A stretch of 64,000 bases of DNA from Pseudoflavonifractor sp. Marseille-P3106. Lineage in GTDB: Bacteria; Bacillota; Clostridia; Oscillospirales; Oscillospiraceae. This document shows positions 52,952 through 60,709 of this stretch, one piece after another; position 1 is the first letter of the stretch; each line of letters starts with the position of its first letter. Under the pieces are notes generated by a model. It saw only the letters and a program-made list of their open reading frames with translations. It was not told the DNA's origin and did no database searches. Both the position numbers and the translations under genes were made by a program. Location of the stretch: positions 209,920 through 273,919 of the forward strand of contig LT827123.1 in NCBI GenBank assembly GCA_900169975.1, in the 5' to 3' direction.

Positions 52952-54328
52952 TCAGTTCCCGGCGACCAGTGCCTCGCCCACCGTGTAGATATCGCCCGCG
53001 CCCACCGTGAGGATGAGATCCCCGGGCCGGGCCATCTCCCCCAGCCGCTGGGTGAGGGATTTCAGCGTGGAGAAGTACTCGCTGCCCGGGATGCGTTCAG
53101 ACAGATCCCGGGAGGAGATCCCCAGGTCGTTGTCCTCCCGGGCGGCGTAGATCTCTGCCAGAAGCGTCACGTCGGGCTCGGAGAGCACATGGACGAACTC
53201 GTCGAACAGGGCCCTGGTCCGGGAGTAGGTATGGGGCTGGAAGGCGCAGATGACCCGCTGATAGCCCAGAGACATGGCCGTGGTGAGCAGGGCCTGCACC
53301 TCGCTGGGGTGATGGGCGTAGTCATCGTAGACATCGGCTCCGTGGTAAACGCCCTTTTTCTCAAAGCGCCGGCCGGCGCCGCGGAACTGGGACAGGCCCC
53401 GGGAGACCGCTTCAGCGGGGACGCCCAGGGACAGACAGGCCGCTGTGGCGGCCAAGGCGTTGCGGACATTGTGTTCCCCCGGCACCTGGAGAGCCGCATG
53501 GGTGAAGAACTCGCCCCGGCAGAACACGTCGAACTCCGGCATGCCTCGGTCATAGGTCAGATGTTCTGCGTGAACGTCCCCTTCGCTCAGGCCGAAGGTG
53601 AGTACCCGGCGGGTCTCCCCGGCCAGGGTGGTCATGGTGTTGGCGTCGTCCCGGTTGGCCACGATGAGGCCGGTGTTTTCCGGCACCAGGTCGGCAAAAG
53701 CCCGGAAGGAGTGCTCCACGTCCTGGAGATCCTTGAAGAAATCCAGGTGGTCGGCGTCCACGTTGAGGATGACGGCAATGGTGGGGAAGAAGGACAGGAA
53801 GGAGTTGCAGTATTCGCAGCTCTCCAGGATGATGGTGTCCCCCCGCCCGACCCGATGGCCCGCCCCCAGCAGGGGCAGGGTGCCGCCGATCATCACGGTG
53901 GGATCCATGCCCGCAGCCATGATGATATGGGTACACATGCTGGTGGTGGTGGTTTTGCCGTGGGTGCCCGAGATGCACAGGGCGTTCTGGTAGCGCTTCA
54001 TGATGGCGCCCCAGGCCTGGGCCCGCTCAAAGACCGGGATGCCCCGGGCCCGGGCGCCGGAGATCTCGGGGTTGTCGTCGTGCGCGGCGGCGGTGCGGAT
54101 GACCAGCTCGCAGTGATCCAGATGCTCGGCGCTCTGGCCGATCTCCACTTGGATGCCCAGGGAGCGCAGATGCTTCACTGTGTCGCTCTGGCGTGTGTCG
54201 GAGCCGGTGATGGCCATGCCCATGCCGTGGAGAACTTCGGCCAGGGGGGCCATGGACACCCCGCCGATGCCCACCAGGTGGGCCCGGCGTCCGGGATGCA
54301 GATAAGTTGTGATATCGATGTTTGTCAT
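52952..54328 (-). CDS. murC: UDP-N-acetylmuramate-L-alanine ligase
   Basis: This 458-residue ligase adds the first amino acid to the peptidoglycan precursor. It shows the GIGGVSMAPLAEVL start, the ATP loop SGTHGKTTTT, and DDYAHHPSEVQALL plus AFQPHTYSRT near the C-terminal domain. I start at ATG 54328 with AAGGGTG upstream; a longer frame to 54412 runs through the promoter. It stands alone on the minus strand between convergent and divergent neighbours. Confidence 0.95.
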   Translation of the reverse strand: MTNIDITTYLHPGRRAHLVGIGGVSMAPLAEVLHGMGMAITGSDTRQSDTVKHLRSLGIQVEIGQSAEHLDHCELVIRTAAAHDDNPEISGARARGIPVFERAQAWGAIMKRYQNALCISGTHGKTTTTSMCTHIIMAAGMDPTVMIGGTLPLLGAGHRVGRGDTIILESCEYCNSFLSFFPTIAVILNVDADHLDFFKDLQDVEHSFRAFADLVPENTGLIVANRDDANTMTTLAGETRRVLTFGLSEGDVHAEHLTYDRGMPEFDVFCRGEFFTHAALQVPGEHNVRNALAATAACLSLGVPAEAVSRGLSQFRGAGRRFEKKGVYHGADVYDDYAHHPSEVQALLTTAMSLGYQRVICAFQPHTYSRTRALFDEFVHVLSEPDVTLLAEIYAAREDNDLGISSRDLSERIPGSEYFSTLKSLTQRLGEMARPGDLILTVGAGDIYTVGEALVAGN

Positions 54329-54368
54329 GGGTCGCACACCCTTTTTCATTTTAGTCGGTTGACATATT

Positions 54369-54397
54369 ATTATAAGGCAGCAGGAGAAAATAGGCAA
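54369..54397 (-). promoter_or_regulatory. SigA-type promoter of murC
   Basis: On the minus strand, TTGCCT (54392-54397) and a perfect TATAAT (54369-54374) are 17 bases apart, about 40 bases before the murC start. Confidence 0.7.
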
Positions 54398-54447
54398 GGT
54401 AATTCTATACAAAAGAGTGGGCAGTTATACGAAAAGGAGCGGTTGAA

Positions 54448-55455
54448 ATGGCATGGAAGGAACTGCCCGTCGGGCCGGCGGCATGTCTGGAGCGGCTGCG
54501 GGCCGCGGGCTGGGCGGCCTATCCGGTGGGGGGATGCGTGCGGGATCTGCTGCTGGGCCGGGCGCCGGGGGATGTGGACATCTGTACCGCTGCCAGGCCG
54601 GAGACGGTGTCGGCGTTGTTCCCGGGGGCAATTCCCACCGGACTGAAGCACGGCACGGTCACAGTCCCCACGCCGGACGGTCCGGTGGAGATCACCACCT
54701 TCCGCCGGGAGGGGGGATATGCCGACGGACGCCATCCCGACGCCGTGACCTTTGACGTGGGACTTGCCGAGGATTTGTCCCGGCGGGATTTCACGGTCAA
54801 TGCCATGGCCCTTGGCCCCGACGGGACCGTCATCGACCGCTTCGGAGGGCGGGCGGATCTGGCGCGGGGGATCATTCGCTGCGTGGGGGATCCGGACCGG
54901 CGTTTTTCCGAGGACGCGCTTCGGATGCTCCGGGGGATCCGTTTCTGTGCCCAACTGGGCTTCGCCCTGGAGGGAAAAACTGCCGCGGCGATGGGCCGCA
55001 ACGCCTTTCGGACGGCACAGATCTCCCGGGAGCGCATCCGTGTGGAGCTGGAAAAGACCCTTCTCTCTCCCCGGCCCCAGTGGGCGGGAGAGATGATCCG
55101 GCTGGGCCTTCTGGATCATTTGTATGCATTCGACCGGCCATGGGATCTGTCAGGCCTGTCTGCGCTGCCCATTCTGCCCGAGGCACGGTGGCAGGGCTTC
55201 TGCGCGGCCACCGGCTTTCCTATCGGGGCCCTCCCGGTGGAGCGGAAGCTCCGCCGGGCGGTGGAGCACCCGGAGCGGGCGGTCATTTCCACACTGGCGC
55301 TCTCCGGCGGGGATCTGATGGCGCTGGGGCTGACCGGGCCGGAGATCAGCGCGGCGCAAAAGCGGCTGGCCCGACATGTGCTGGACTGCCCGGAGGACAA
55401 CACGGCCCAGCGTCTGAGGGAGATCCTGGCGGAGCAGAGCGGCTCCCACTCATGA
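54448..55455 (+). CDS. cca: CCA-adding tRNA nucleotidyltransferase (poly(A) polymerase family)
   Basis: This 335-residue enzyme adds or repairs the CCA end of tRNAs. The nucleotidyltransferase head shows GGCVRDLLLG and the metal-binding DVDICT, followed by RRDFTVNAMAL, DRFGGRADL and the RFSEDALRMLRGIRF motif. It is shorter than most class II enzymes (about 380-450), chiefly at the C-terminal tail. Both tRNAs in this window already encode CCA, so a repair role or service to other tRNAs is likely. GGAGCGG precedes the ATG. Confidence 0.9.
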   Translation: MAWKELPVGPAACLERLRAAGWAAYPVGGCVRDLLLGRAPGDVDICTAARPETVSALFPGAIPTGLKHGTVTVPTPDGPVEITTFRREGGYADGRHPDAVTFDVGLAEDLSRRDFTVNAMALGPDGTVIDRFGGRADLARGIIRCVGDPDRRFSEDALRMLRGIRFCAQLGFALEGKTAAAMGRNAFRTAQISRERIRVELEKTLLSPRPQWAGEMIRLGLLDHLYAFDRPWDLSGLSALPILPEARWQGFCAATGFPIGALPVERKLRRAVEHPERAVISTLALSGGDLMALGLTGPEISAAQKRLARHVLDCPEDNTAQRLREILAEQSGSHS

Positions 55456-55479
55456 CACCCCCTTTTTCCGCATATAGAT
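55450..55479 (+). promoter_or_regulatory. Candidate SigE-type promoter of yqfC-yqfD
   Basis: TCATGAC (55450-55456) and CATATAGAT (55471-55479) are 14 bases apart, the same geometry and similar words as in the spoIIIAA promoter candidate. yqfC/yqfD are SigE-dependent in Bacillus. The match is by eye. Confidence 0.4.
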
Positions 55480-55503
55480 AGCGGGACGAGGAGGGCTTTG
55501 CCG

Positions 55504-55782
55504 ATGGAGCGAAAACCAAAAAAAGAGGGCCTGCTGGAGAAGACCGCCCAGGCACTGGATCTGCCGGGGGAGGTGGTGGGGCTTCCGCGGGTGGAGATCG
55601 TGGGGCGACAGGAGCTGCGCATGGAGAACCACAGAGGCATCCTGGCCTACGGGCCCGAAGAGATCCTCATCAGCGGCGGGAAGCTCATCATCAAGGTGCG
55701 GGGGACCGGCCTGGAGCTGAAGGCAATGAACGCCGGGGGGCTGCTCATCACCGGGGCGCTGCTCTCGGTGGAGCTGACGTGA
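55504..55782 (+). CDS. yqfC: Sporulation protein YqfC
   Basis: This 92-residue protein matches YqfC, a conserved mother-cell sporulation protein: LPRVEIVGRQELRMENHRGI and the beta-rich VRGTGLELKAMNAGGLLITG segment are typical. It is soluble and small. The start is ATG 55504 behind GGAGG; a TTG six bases earlier is less likely. It is followed by yqfD, its usual partner. Confidence 0.88.
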   Translation: MERKPKKEGLLEKTAQALDLPGEVVGLPRVEIVGRQELRMENHRGILAYGPEEILISGGKLIIKVRGTGLELKAMNAGGLLITGALLSVELT

Positions 55783-55794
55783 GGGGGCGGGGAT

Positions 55795-56994
55795 GTGGGA
55801 CGAGTGGTCAATCTGCTCCGGGGGAGCGTGCGCCTGGAGGTGTCCGGCGCATTCCCGGAGCGTTTTTTGAATCTGTGCGCCCAGCGGGGCGTGGCTTTTT
55901 GGCGGGTGGAGTGGCCCGAGGAGCATGTGCTCCGCCTGACGGTGGCCTGGCAGGATCGAAAGGGGCTGGAGGATCTGGCCCGGCGGACGGGCTGCACCCT
56001 GGATGAGGCCGGACAGCGGGGGGTGCCGCCCTTTCTGCTGCGGTTTCGGAAACGGTATGCGCTGCTCATTGGGCTGGCCCTGGCGCTGACGGCGGTGATC
56101 GTGCTCTCCCGGTTTGTGCTGGTGGTGGAGGTGGAGGGGAACGAGACGGTGCCCGCTCAGGTCATCCTCACCGAGCTGCAGCGGGCGGGCCTGCGCCCCG
56201 GCGTCTACGGCCCGGGGCTGTCCGTCCGGGACATCTCCAATGAGGCTATGCTCCACCTGGATGATCTGGCCTGGATGGCGGTGAATCTACACGGCATTCG
56301 GGCCCAGGTGGTGGTGCGGGAGAAGGTGGCGAAGCCCGAGATGGTGGATGAGAGCGCCTTGGGGGACATTGTGGCCGAGGCCCCCGGGATCGTCACCCGG
56401 ATGGAGGTCTGGGCGGGGGATGCGGCGGTGGCCGAGGGGGCGACCGTGCTGCCGGGGGATGTGCTGATCCGGGGCTCGGTAAAAATGGCCCCGCCCCTTT
56501 ACAGCGAGAATCCCCCCGAATGGATGCCGGTGCGGGCCATGGGCCGGGTGGAGGGACGCACCTGGCGTACGATGGCTGCCTCCATTCCGCTGGAAGCGGA
56601 GGTCAAGGAACTTACAGGCGACGAAAAAAGCGTTTATTCTCTGACGATTTTGGGGCAAAGGGTCAATTTTTACCAAAACAGTGGAATTCCCTTTGACAGA
56701 TATGATAAAATAGCAAACACATGGAATTTGACCCTCCCCGGCGGCCTGGTCCTCCCCTTTGCGGTGCGGCGGGAGACCTTCCGGGCCTATCGGGCGGCCG
56801 CCGTCCCTGTGGAGGAGGCCGCGGCGCAGAGCATGCTGGAGAGCCGCCTGGCCGACCAGCTTCTGGAGCTGCTGGGAGAGACCGGGACGGTGGTCAGTCA
56901 GCAGTTTTCCGCCGTCCGGCGGGACGGGGCACTCACGGTCACCCTCACCGCCGAGTGCCGCGAGGAACTGGGCCGGTTCGTGCCGGCGGGATAG
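55795..56994 (+). CDS. yqfD: Sporulation protein YqfD
   Basis: This 399-residue membrane protein has a soluble N-terminal region, one helix at about 87-108 and a large outer part that begins with VEVEGNETVPAQVILTELQRAGL, a stretch resembling a POTRA domain. YqfD is a SigE-dependent protein required for efficient sporulation in Bacillus and related to the engulfment stage. It starts at GTG 55795, 12 bases after yqfC, with GGGGCGGGG nearby; GTG 55804 is an alternative. phoH follows. Confidence 0.88.
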   Translation: MGRVVNLLRGSVRLEVSGAFPERFLNLCAQRGVAFWRVEWPEEHVLRLTVAWQDRKGLEDLARRTGCTLDEAGQRGVPPFLLRFRKRYALLIGLALALTAVIVLSRFVLVVEVEGNETVPAQVILTELQRAGLRPGVYGPGLSVRDISNEAMLHLDDLAWMAVNLHGIRAQVVVREKVAKPEMVDESALGDIVAEAPGIVTRMEVWAGDAAVAEGATVLPGDVLIRGSVKMAPPLYSENPPEWMPVRAMGRVEGRTWRTMAASIPLEAEVKELTGDEKSVYSLTILGQRVNFYQNSGIPFDRYDKIANTWNLTLPGGLVLPFAVRRETFRAYRAAAVPVEEAAAQSMLESRLADQLLELLGETGTVVSQQFSAVRRDGALTVTLTAECREELGRFVPAG

Positions 56995-57032
56995 TTCAAA
57001 TGCGCATCGGAATACGAAGGAGAGATCGGAAT

Positions 57033-58004
57033 TTGATCGAACAGACCATCAGCGTGGAGCGGATGGAGGAGACTGTCAGCCTCTTCGGCTCCCTGGACGA
57101 AAACATCAAGCTCATTGAAAAAGACCTGGGCGTCGCTGTGGTGAGCCGGGACGGCCGGCTCAAGATCACAGGAGAGGACGGAGAGAAGGTCATTTACGCC
57201 GTCAAGGCGGTGGAGGGCCTGCTCACCCTGATCGGGCGCGGAGAGACCATCACCGAACAGAATGTGCGATATATCCTCAACCTGGTGAAGGCGGGCCACG
57301 AGGACAAGATCGGGCAGTTTTCCGCCGATGTGCTGTGCGTCACCGCCAAGGGCAAGCCCATCAAATCCAAGACGATGGGGCAGAAGCGGTATGTGGACGC
57401 CATCCGGAAGAATCTGGTGACTCTGGGCATCGGCCCCGCGGGCACCGGCAAGACCTATCTGGCGGTGGCGGCGGCGGTGGCGGCCTTCCGGGCCGGAGAG
57501 GTCAACCGCATCATCCTCACCCGTCCGGCAGTGGAGGCGGGGGAGCGGCTGGGCTTCCTGCCCGGGGATCTCCAGTCCAAGGTGGATCCCTATCTCCGTC
57601 CTCTCTACGACGCCCTCTTTGAGATGCTGGGCCCCGAGACCTATCAGAAGTATGTGGAGCGGGGGAATATCGAAGTGGCCCCCCTGGCCTATATGAGAGG
57701 CCGTACTCTGGATGACAGCTTCATTATTCTGGACGAGGCGCAGAACACCTCCCGGGAACAGATGAAGATGTTCTTGACCCGGATGGGCTTCGGTTCCAAA
57801 ATCGTCATCACCGGCGACGTGACCCAGATCGACCTGCCCACGGATAAGATCTCCGGTCTGAAGGAGGCCATGCGGGTGCTAGACGGGGTGGAGGACATCG
57901 CCATCTGCCGTCTCACCGGCGCGGATGTGGTGCGCCACGTCATCGTACAGCGCATCATCAAGGCCTATGAGGCGGATGAAAGACGGGGAAGGGGGAAAAA
58001 GTGA
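57033..58004 (+). CDS. phoH: PhoH-like ATPase
   Basis: This 323-residue protein has an N-terminal region (LFGSLDENIKLIEKDL) and a P-loop NTPase domain with Walker A GPAGTGKTY (about 140-148) and FIILDEAQNTSREQM. PhoH family members act in RNA metabolism with YbeY, whose gene follows. I prefer TTG 57033 because AAGGAGAG lies eight bases before it; the ATG at 57000 adds 11 basic residues and has no ribosome site. Its stop touches the ybeY start. Confidence 0.92.
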   Translation: MIEQTISVERMEETVSLFGSLDENIKLIEKDLGVAVVSRDGRLKITGEDGEKVIYAVKAVEGLLTLIGRGETITEQNVRYILNLVKAGHEDKIGQFSADVLCVTAKGKPIKSKTMGQKRYVDAIRKNLVTLGIGPAGTGKTYLAVAAAVAAFRAGEVNRIILTRPAVEAGERLGFLPGDLQSKVDPYLRPLYDALFEMLGPETYQKYVERGNIEVAPLAYMRGRTLDDSFIILDEAQNTSREQMKMFLTRMGFGSKIVITGDVTQIDLPTDKISGLKEAMRVLDGVEDIAICRLTGADVVRHVIVQRIIKAYEADERRGRGKK

Positions 58005-58546
58005 TGGCAAAGCGTCACTATATTCCCGTCACCGCCGACGTGCCGGGTGCGTCCAGTCAGGGCAACTGCGCCCTCATCCGCAAGGTCATCCGCACCGCGC
58101 TGGAGGCCCAGGGGGTGGATTTCCCCTGCGAGGTGGACGTGTTTCTCACCGGGGACGCCGGGATCCAGGCCATCAACCGGGAGATGCGCAAGGTGGACGC
58201 GCCCACGGACGTGCTCAGCTTCCCGGAGTTTGAGCTCCGGCCGGGGGAGCTTCCCTCCCCGGAGGACGCTGATCCCGGAAGCGGGCTGGTCCCCTTGGGG
58301 GACATGGCCATTTCCATGGAACGGGTCTCGGCCCAGGCCAGGGAGTACAACCACTCCAAGCGCAGGGAGCTGTCTTATCTGGTGGTCCACTCAGTGCTCC
58401 ATCTGCTGGGGTACGACCACCTGGACGAAGGGCCCATGAAGGCCCGGATGAGAGCGCGGGAAGAGGCCATTTTGGAAAGCCTGGGAATCGTCAGAGATCA
58501 GGATAAACCCAATGCGGCTGCCAATGAAAAGGCTCAAGAAAGTTGA
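58004..58546 (+). CDS. ybeY: Endoribonuclease YbeY (16S rRNA maturation)
   Basis: This 180-residue zinc metalloprotein processes 16S rRNA 3' ends and takes part in ribosome quality control. The metal site HSVLHLLGYDH (about 129-139) is intact, and TDVLSFPEFE is the usual core. ATG 58004 shares a base with the phoH stop; GTG 58001 is possible. The order phoH-ybeY-era is classical. Confidence 0.95.
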   Translation: MAKRHYIPVTADVPGASSQGNCALIRKVIRTALEAQGVDFPCEVDVFLTGDAGIQAINREMRKVDAPTDVLSFPEFELRPGELPSPEDADPGSGLVPLGDMAISMERVSAQAREYNHSKRRELSYLVVHSVLHLLGYDHLDEGPMKARMRAREEAILESLGIVRDQDKPNAAANEKAQES

Positions 58547-58555
58547 GGATCACCT

Positions 58556-59449
58556 ATGGAAAAGAAGAAAGCCGGCATGATCGCCATTGTGGGCCGCCCG
58601 AACGTGGGCAAGTCCACCCTCACCAACGCCCTGGTGGGCGAGAAGATCGCCATTGTCACCAACAAGCCCCAGACCACCCGCAACCGCATCTGCGCCGTGG
58701 TGGACCGGGGTGAGAACCAGTTCGTGTTCCTGGACACCCCGGGCCTCCACAAGGCCCGCACCCGGCTGGGGGACTATATGGTGAATGTGGTGCGCCAGAG
58801 CACGGCAGATGTGGACGCCGCCCTGCTGCTGGTGGAGCCCATCCCCAACGTGGGGGAGCCCGAGGCCGAGCTGATCGCCCGGCTGGAGGCTGCCAAGACC
58901 CCCACCGTGCTGGTCATCAACAAGATCGACACGGTGAAGAAGGAACAGCTTCTGGCGGTGATCGCCGCCTACACCAGGGAGCACACCTTTGCCGCCGTGC
59001 TGCCCATCTCCGCCCGGGAGGGGGAGGGCTTGGAGGAGCTCTGGGGGCTGCTGGAGGGATATCTCCAGGAGGGGCCCCATCTCTTCCCCGCGGGCATGGT
59101 CACCGACCAGCCCGAGCGGCAGGTGTGCGCCGAGATCCTGCGGGAGAAGCTGCTGCTGTGTCTGGACAAGGAGATCCCCCACGGTACGGCGGTGGAGCTG
59201 ACCAAGTTCTCCGAGCGGGACGACGGGGTCATCGAGGCCGACGCCGTCATCTACTGTGAAAAAGAGAGCCACAAGGGCATCATCATCGGGAAAAAGGGCG
59301 CCATGCTGAAAAAGATCTCCACCCTGGCCCGGGAGGACATGGAGCGCTTCATGGGCACCAAGGTGTTCCTTCAGACCTGGGTGAAGGTCAAGGAGAACTG
59401 GCGGGACAATCTGAATCTCATCCACAGCTTCGGCTATCGGGACGATTAA
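58556..59449 (+). CDS. era: GTPase Era
   Basis: This 297-residue GTPase binds the 3' end of 16S rRNA in 30S assembly. G1 is GRPNVGKS near residue 12, G3 DTPGLHKA, G4 NKID and a C-terminal KH domain is visible (SHKGIIIGKKGAMLKKI). It is ten bases after ybeY with GAGGATC upstream. It ends about 100 bases before a very small gene. Confidence 0.96.
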   Translation: MEKKKAGMIAIVGRPNVGKSTLTNALVGEKIAIVTNKPQTTRNRICAVVDRGENQFVFLDTPGLHKARTRLGDYMVNVVRQSTADVDAALLLVEPIPNVGEPEAELIARLEAAKTPTVLVINKIDTVKKEQLLAVIAAYTREHTFAAVLPISAREGEGLEELWGLLEGYLQEGPHLFPAGMVTDQPERQVCAEILREKLLLCLDKEIPHGTAVELTKFSERDDGVIEADAVIYCEKESHKGIIIGKKGAMLKKISTLAREDMERFMGTKVFLQTWVKVKENWRDNLNLIHSFGYRDD

Positions 59450-59550
59450 AGCGCATCGGCCATTTTGCGGCGAAACTGACGAAATTTGGCGCTGATAGTT
59501 TGGAGGAAACAGGGTCAAGCTATTCCCAGAGAGAAAAGGGAGGGCTGACC

Positions 59551-59658
59551 ATGACCTCGGAAGCTGCCTGGGAACTTTTCACACGCACCGGACTGCCGGA
59601 AGCGTACAGTATCTATTGCCTGCTGAGGGAGGAAGAGGGTCGGGCGCAGAGCGCCTGA
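59551..59658 (+). CDS. yqzL: YqzL-like microprotein between era and recO
   Basis: A 35-codon gene starts at ATG 59551 with GGGAGGG six bases before it. Its product contains WELFTRTGLPEAYSIYCLL, which resembles the core of the YqzL family (W-K-LF-x-TG-x-x-x-AYLLYKE), small proteins of unknown function encoded at this very place between era and recO in many Bacillota. Tyr19 and the TG turn are kept. It is too short to appear in most gene callers. Its stop is 14 bases before recO. Confidence 0.75.
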   Translation: MTSEAAWELFTRTGLPEAYSIYCLLREEEGRAQSA

Positions 59659-59672
59659 CCCCATACATAGCC

Positions 59673-60431
59673 ATGCACGTTGTGACAAAGGCCCTGGTGC
59701 TCCGTGAGGTCAACTACAAGGAGAGCGACAAGATCCTGACCGTGCTGGCCCAGGGCCAGGGGAAGCGGACGGTGAAGGCCCGGGGTTGCCGGAGGCGAAA
59801 CAGCCCGCTGGCCGCGCCCGCCCAGCTTCTGGTCTGGTCGGACATGACGCTCTTTGACTACCGGGACTACTGGTCCCTCAATGAGGCCAGCACCCTGGAG
59901 GAATTCCGGGGGGTACGGGCCGACCTGGAAAAGCTGGCCCTGGGTTCCTATTTTGCCGAGGTCACCGAGGCGGTGGCCGAGGAGGGAGTGGAGACCCCGG
60001 GCCTGCTGCCCCTCATCCTCAATTCCCTCTACGCACTGGACAAGCTCCGCAAGCCCACTGCGCTGGTAAAGGCGGCCTTTGAACTGAAGCTGGCCTGCCT
60101 GGCGGGCTATGAGCCGCTGCTGGACGCCTGCGCCGTATGCGGAGAGAAGATGCCGGAGGAGCCCAGGCTGAACCTCTCCGCCGGTGTGCTCCACTGTGGG
60201 GGCTGCCGGGGCGAAGCAGGGGAAGAGGGGATCTCCATGCCGCTGGACGGGGCCTCTCTGGCGGCACTGCGGCATGTGGCCTATGGGGATGAAAAGCGGC
60301 TTTTCTCCGTTCAAGTCCCCCCTGCCTCGCTGGAGCGGATGGCGGGGGCCTGCGAGGGTTTCCTGCTCACCCAGCTGGAGCGGGGATTTCACACACTGGA
60401 TTTTTACAAGCAGATCAAATTGCCGGGATGA
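59673..60431 (+). CDS. recO: DNA repair protein RecO
   Basis: This 252-residue protein helps load RecA onto gapped DNA. An N-terminal OB fold (TKALVLREVNYKESDKILTVL) is followed by a helical region with a four-cysteine zinc site (CAVCGEK, then CGGC). The start at ATG 59673 has no Shine-Dalgarno-like site, so its translation may depend on the yqzL gene ending 14 bases upstream. Confidence 0.92.
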   Translation: MHVVTKALVLREVNYKESDKILTVLAQGQGKRTVKARGCRRRNSPLAAPAQLLVWSDMTLFDYRDYWSLNEASTLEEFRGVRADLEKLALGSYFAEVTEAVAEEGVETPGLLPLILNSLYALDKLRKPTALVKAAFELKLACLAGYEPLLDACAVCGEKMPEEPRLNLSAGVLHCGGCRGEAGEEGISMPLDGASLAALRHVAYGDEKRLFSVQVPPASLERMAGACEGFLLTQLERGFHTLDFYKQIKLPG

Positions 60432-60492
60432 TTCTGCAAGTCTCGCTCCGGGAGACCGTACCGGCATCATTCCGATCAGGAGGCATTTTTCA

Positions 60493-60708
60493 ATGACATT
60501 GGACGAGGGAAAAGCGGGAGAGAGCTACACCGTCTCCCGGATGGACCTGCCGGAACAGGTGGCGCACCGGCTGGAGGCCCTGGGGATGACCCTGGGGACC
60601 CGGGTGTCCGTTCTGGGGAACAAGAGCCGGGGGACGATGGTTCTCAAGGTGCGGGGCACCCGCTTCGCCATGGGGCGGGGCATCACCCGCAGGATCGGGG
60701 TGGCGTGA
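60493..60708 (+). CDS. feoA: Ferrous iron transport protein A
   Basis: This 71-residue SH3-like protein supports FeoB. LDEGKAGESYTVSRMDLPEQVAHRLEALGM and the GRGITRRIGV end are typical. AGGAGG precedes the ATG by nine bases. It is one base from feoB, so the two are coupled. I see no feoC and no convincing Fur box upstream. Confidence 0.93.
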   Translation: MTLDEGKAGESYTVSRMDLPEQVAHRLEALGMTLGTRVSVLGNKSRGTMVLKVRGTRFAMGRGITRRIGVA

Positions 60709-60709
60709 G

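Noticed and set aside
60421..60466. Nested inverted repeat (TGCCGG/CCGGCA with inner GTCTC/GAGAC) before feoA as a Fur box or riboswitch
   Set aside because: It does not resemble the Fur consensus or any riboswitch fold that I know, and it partly overlaps the recO end; it may be simple secondary structure.
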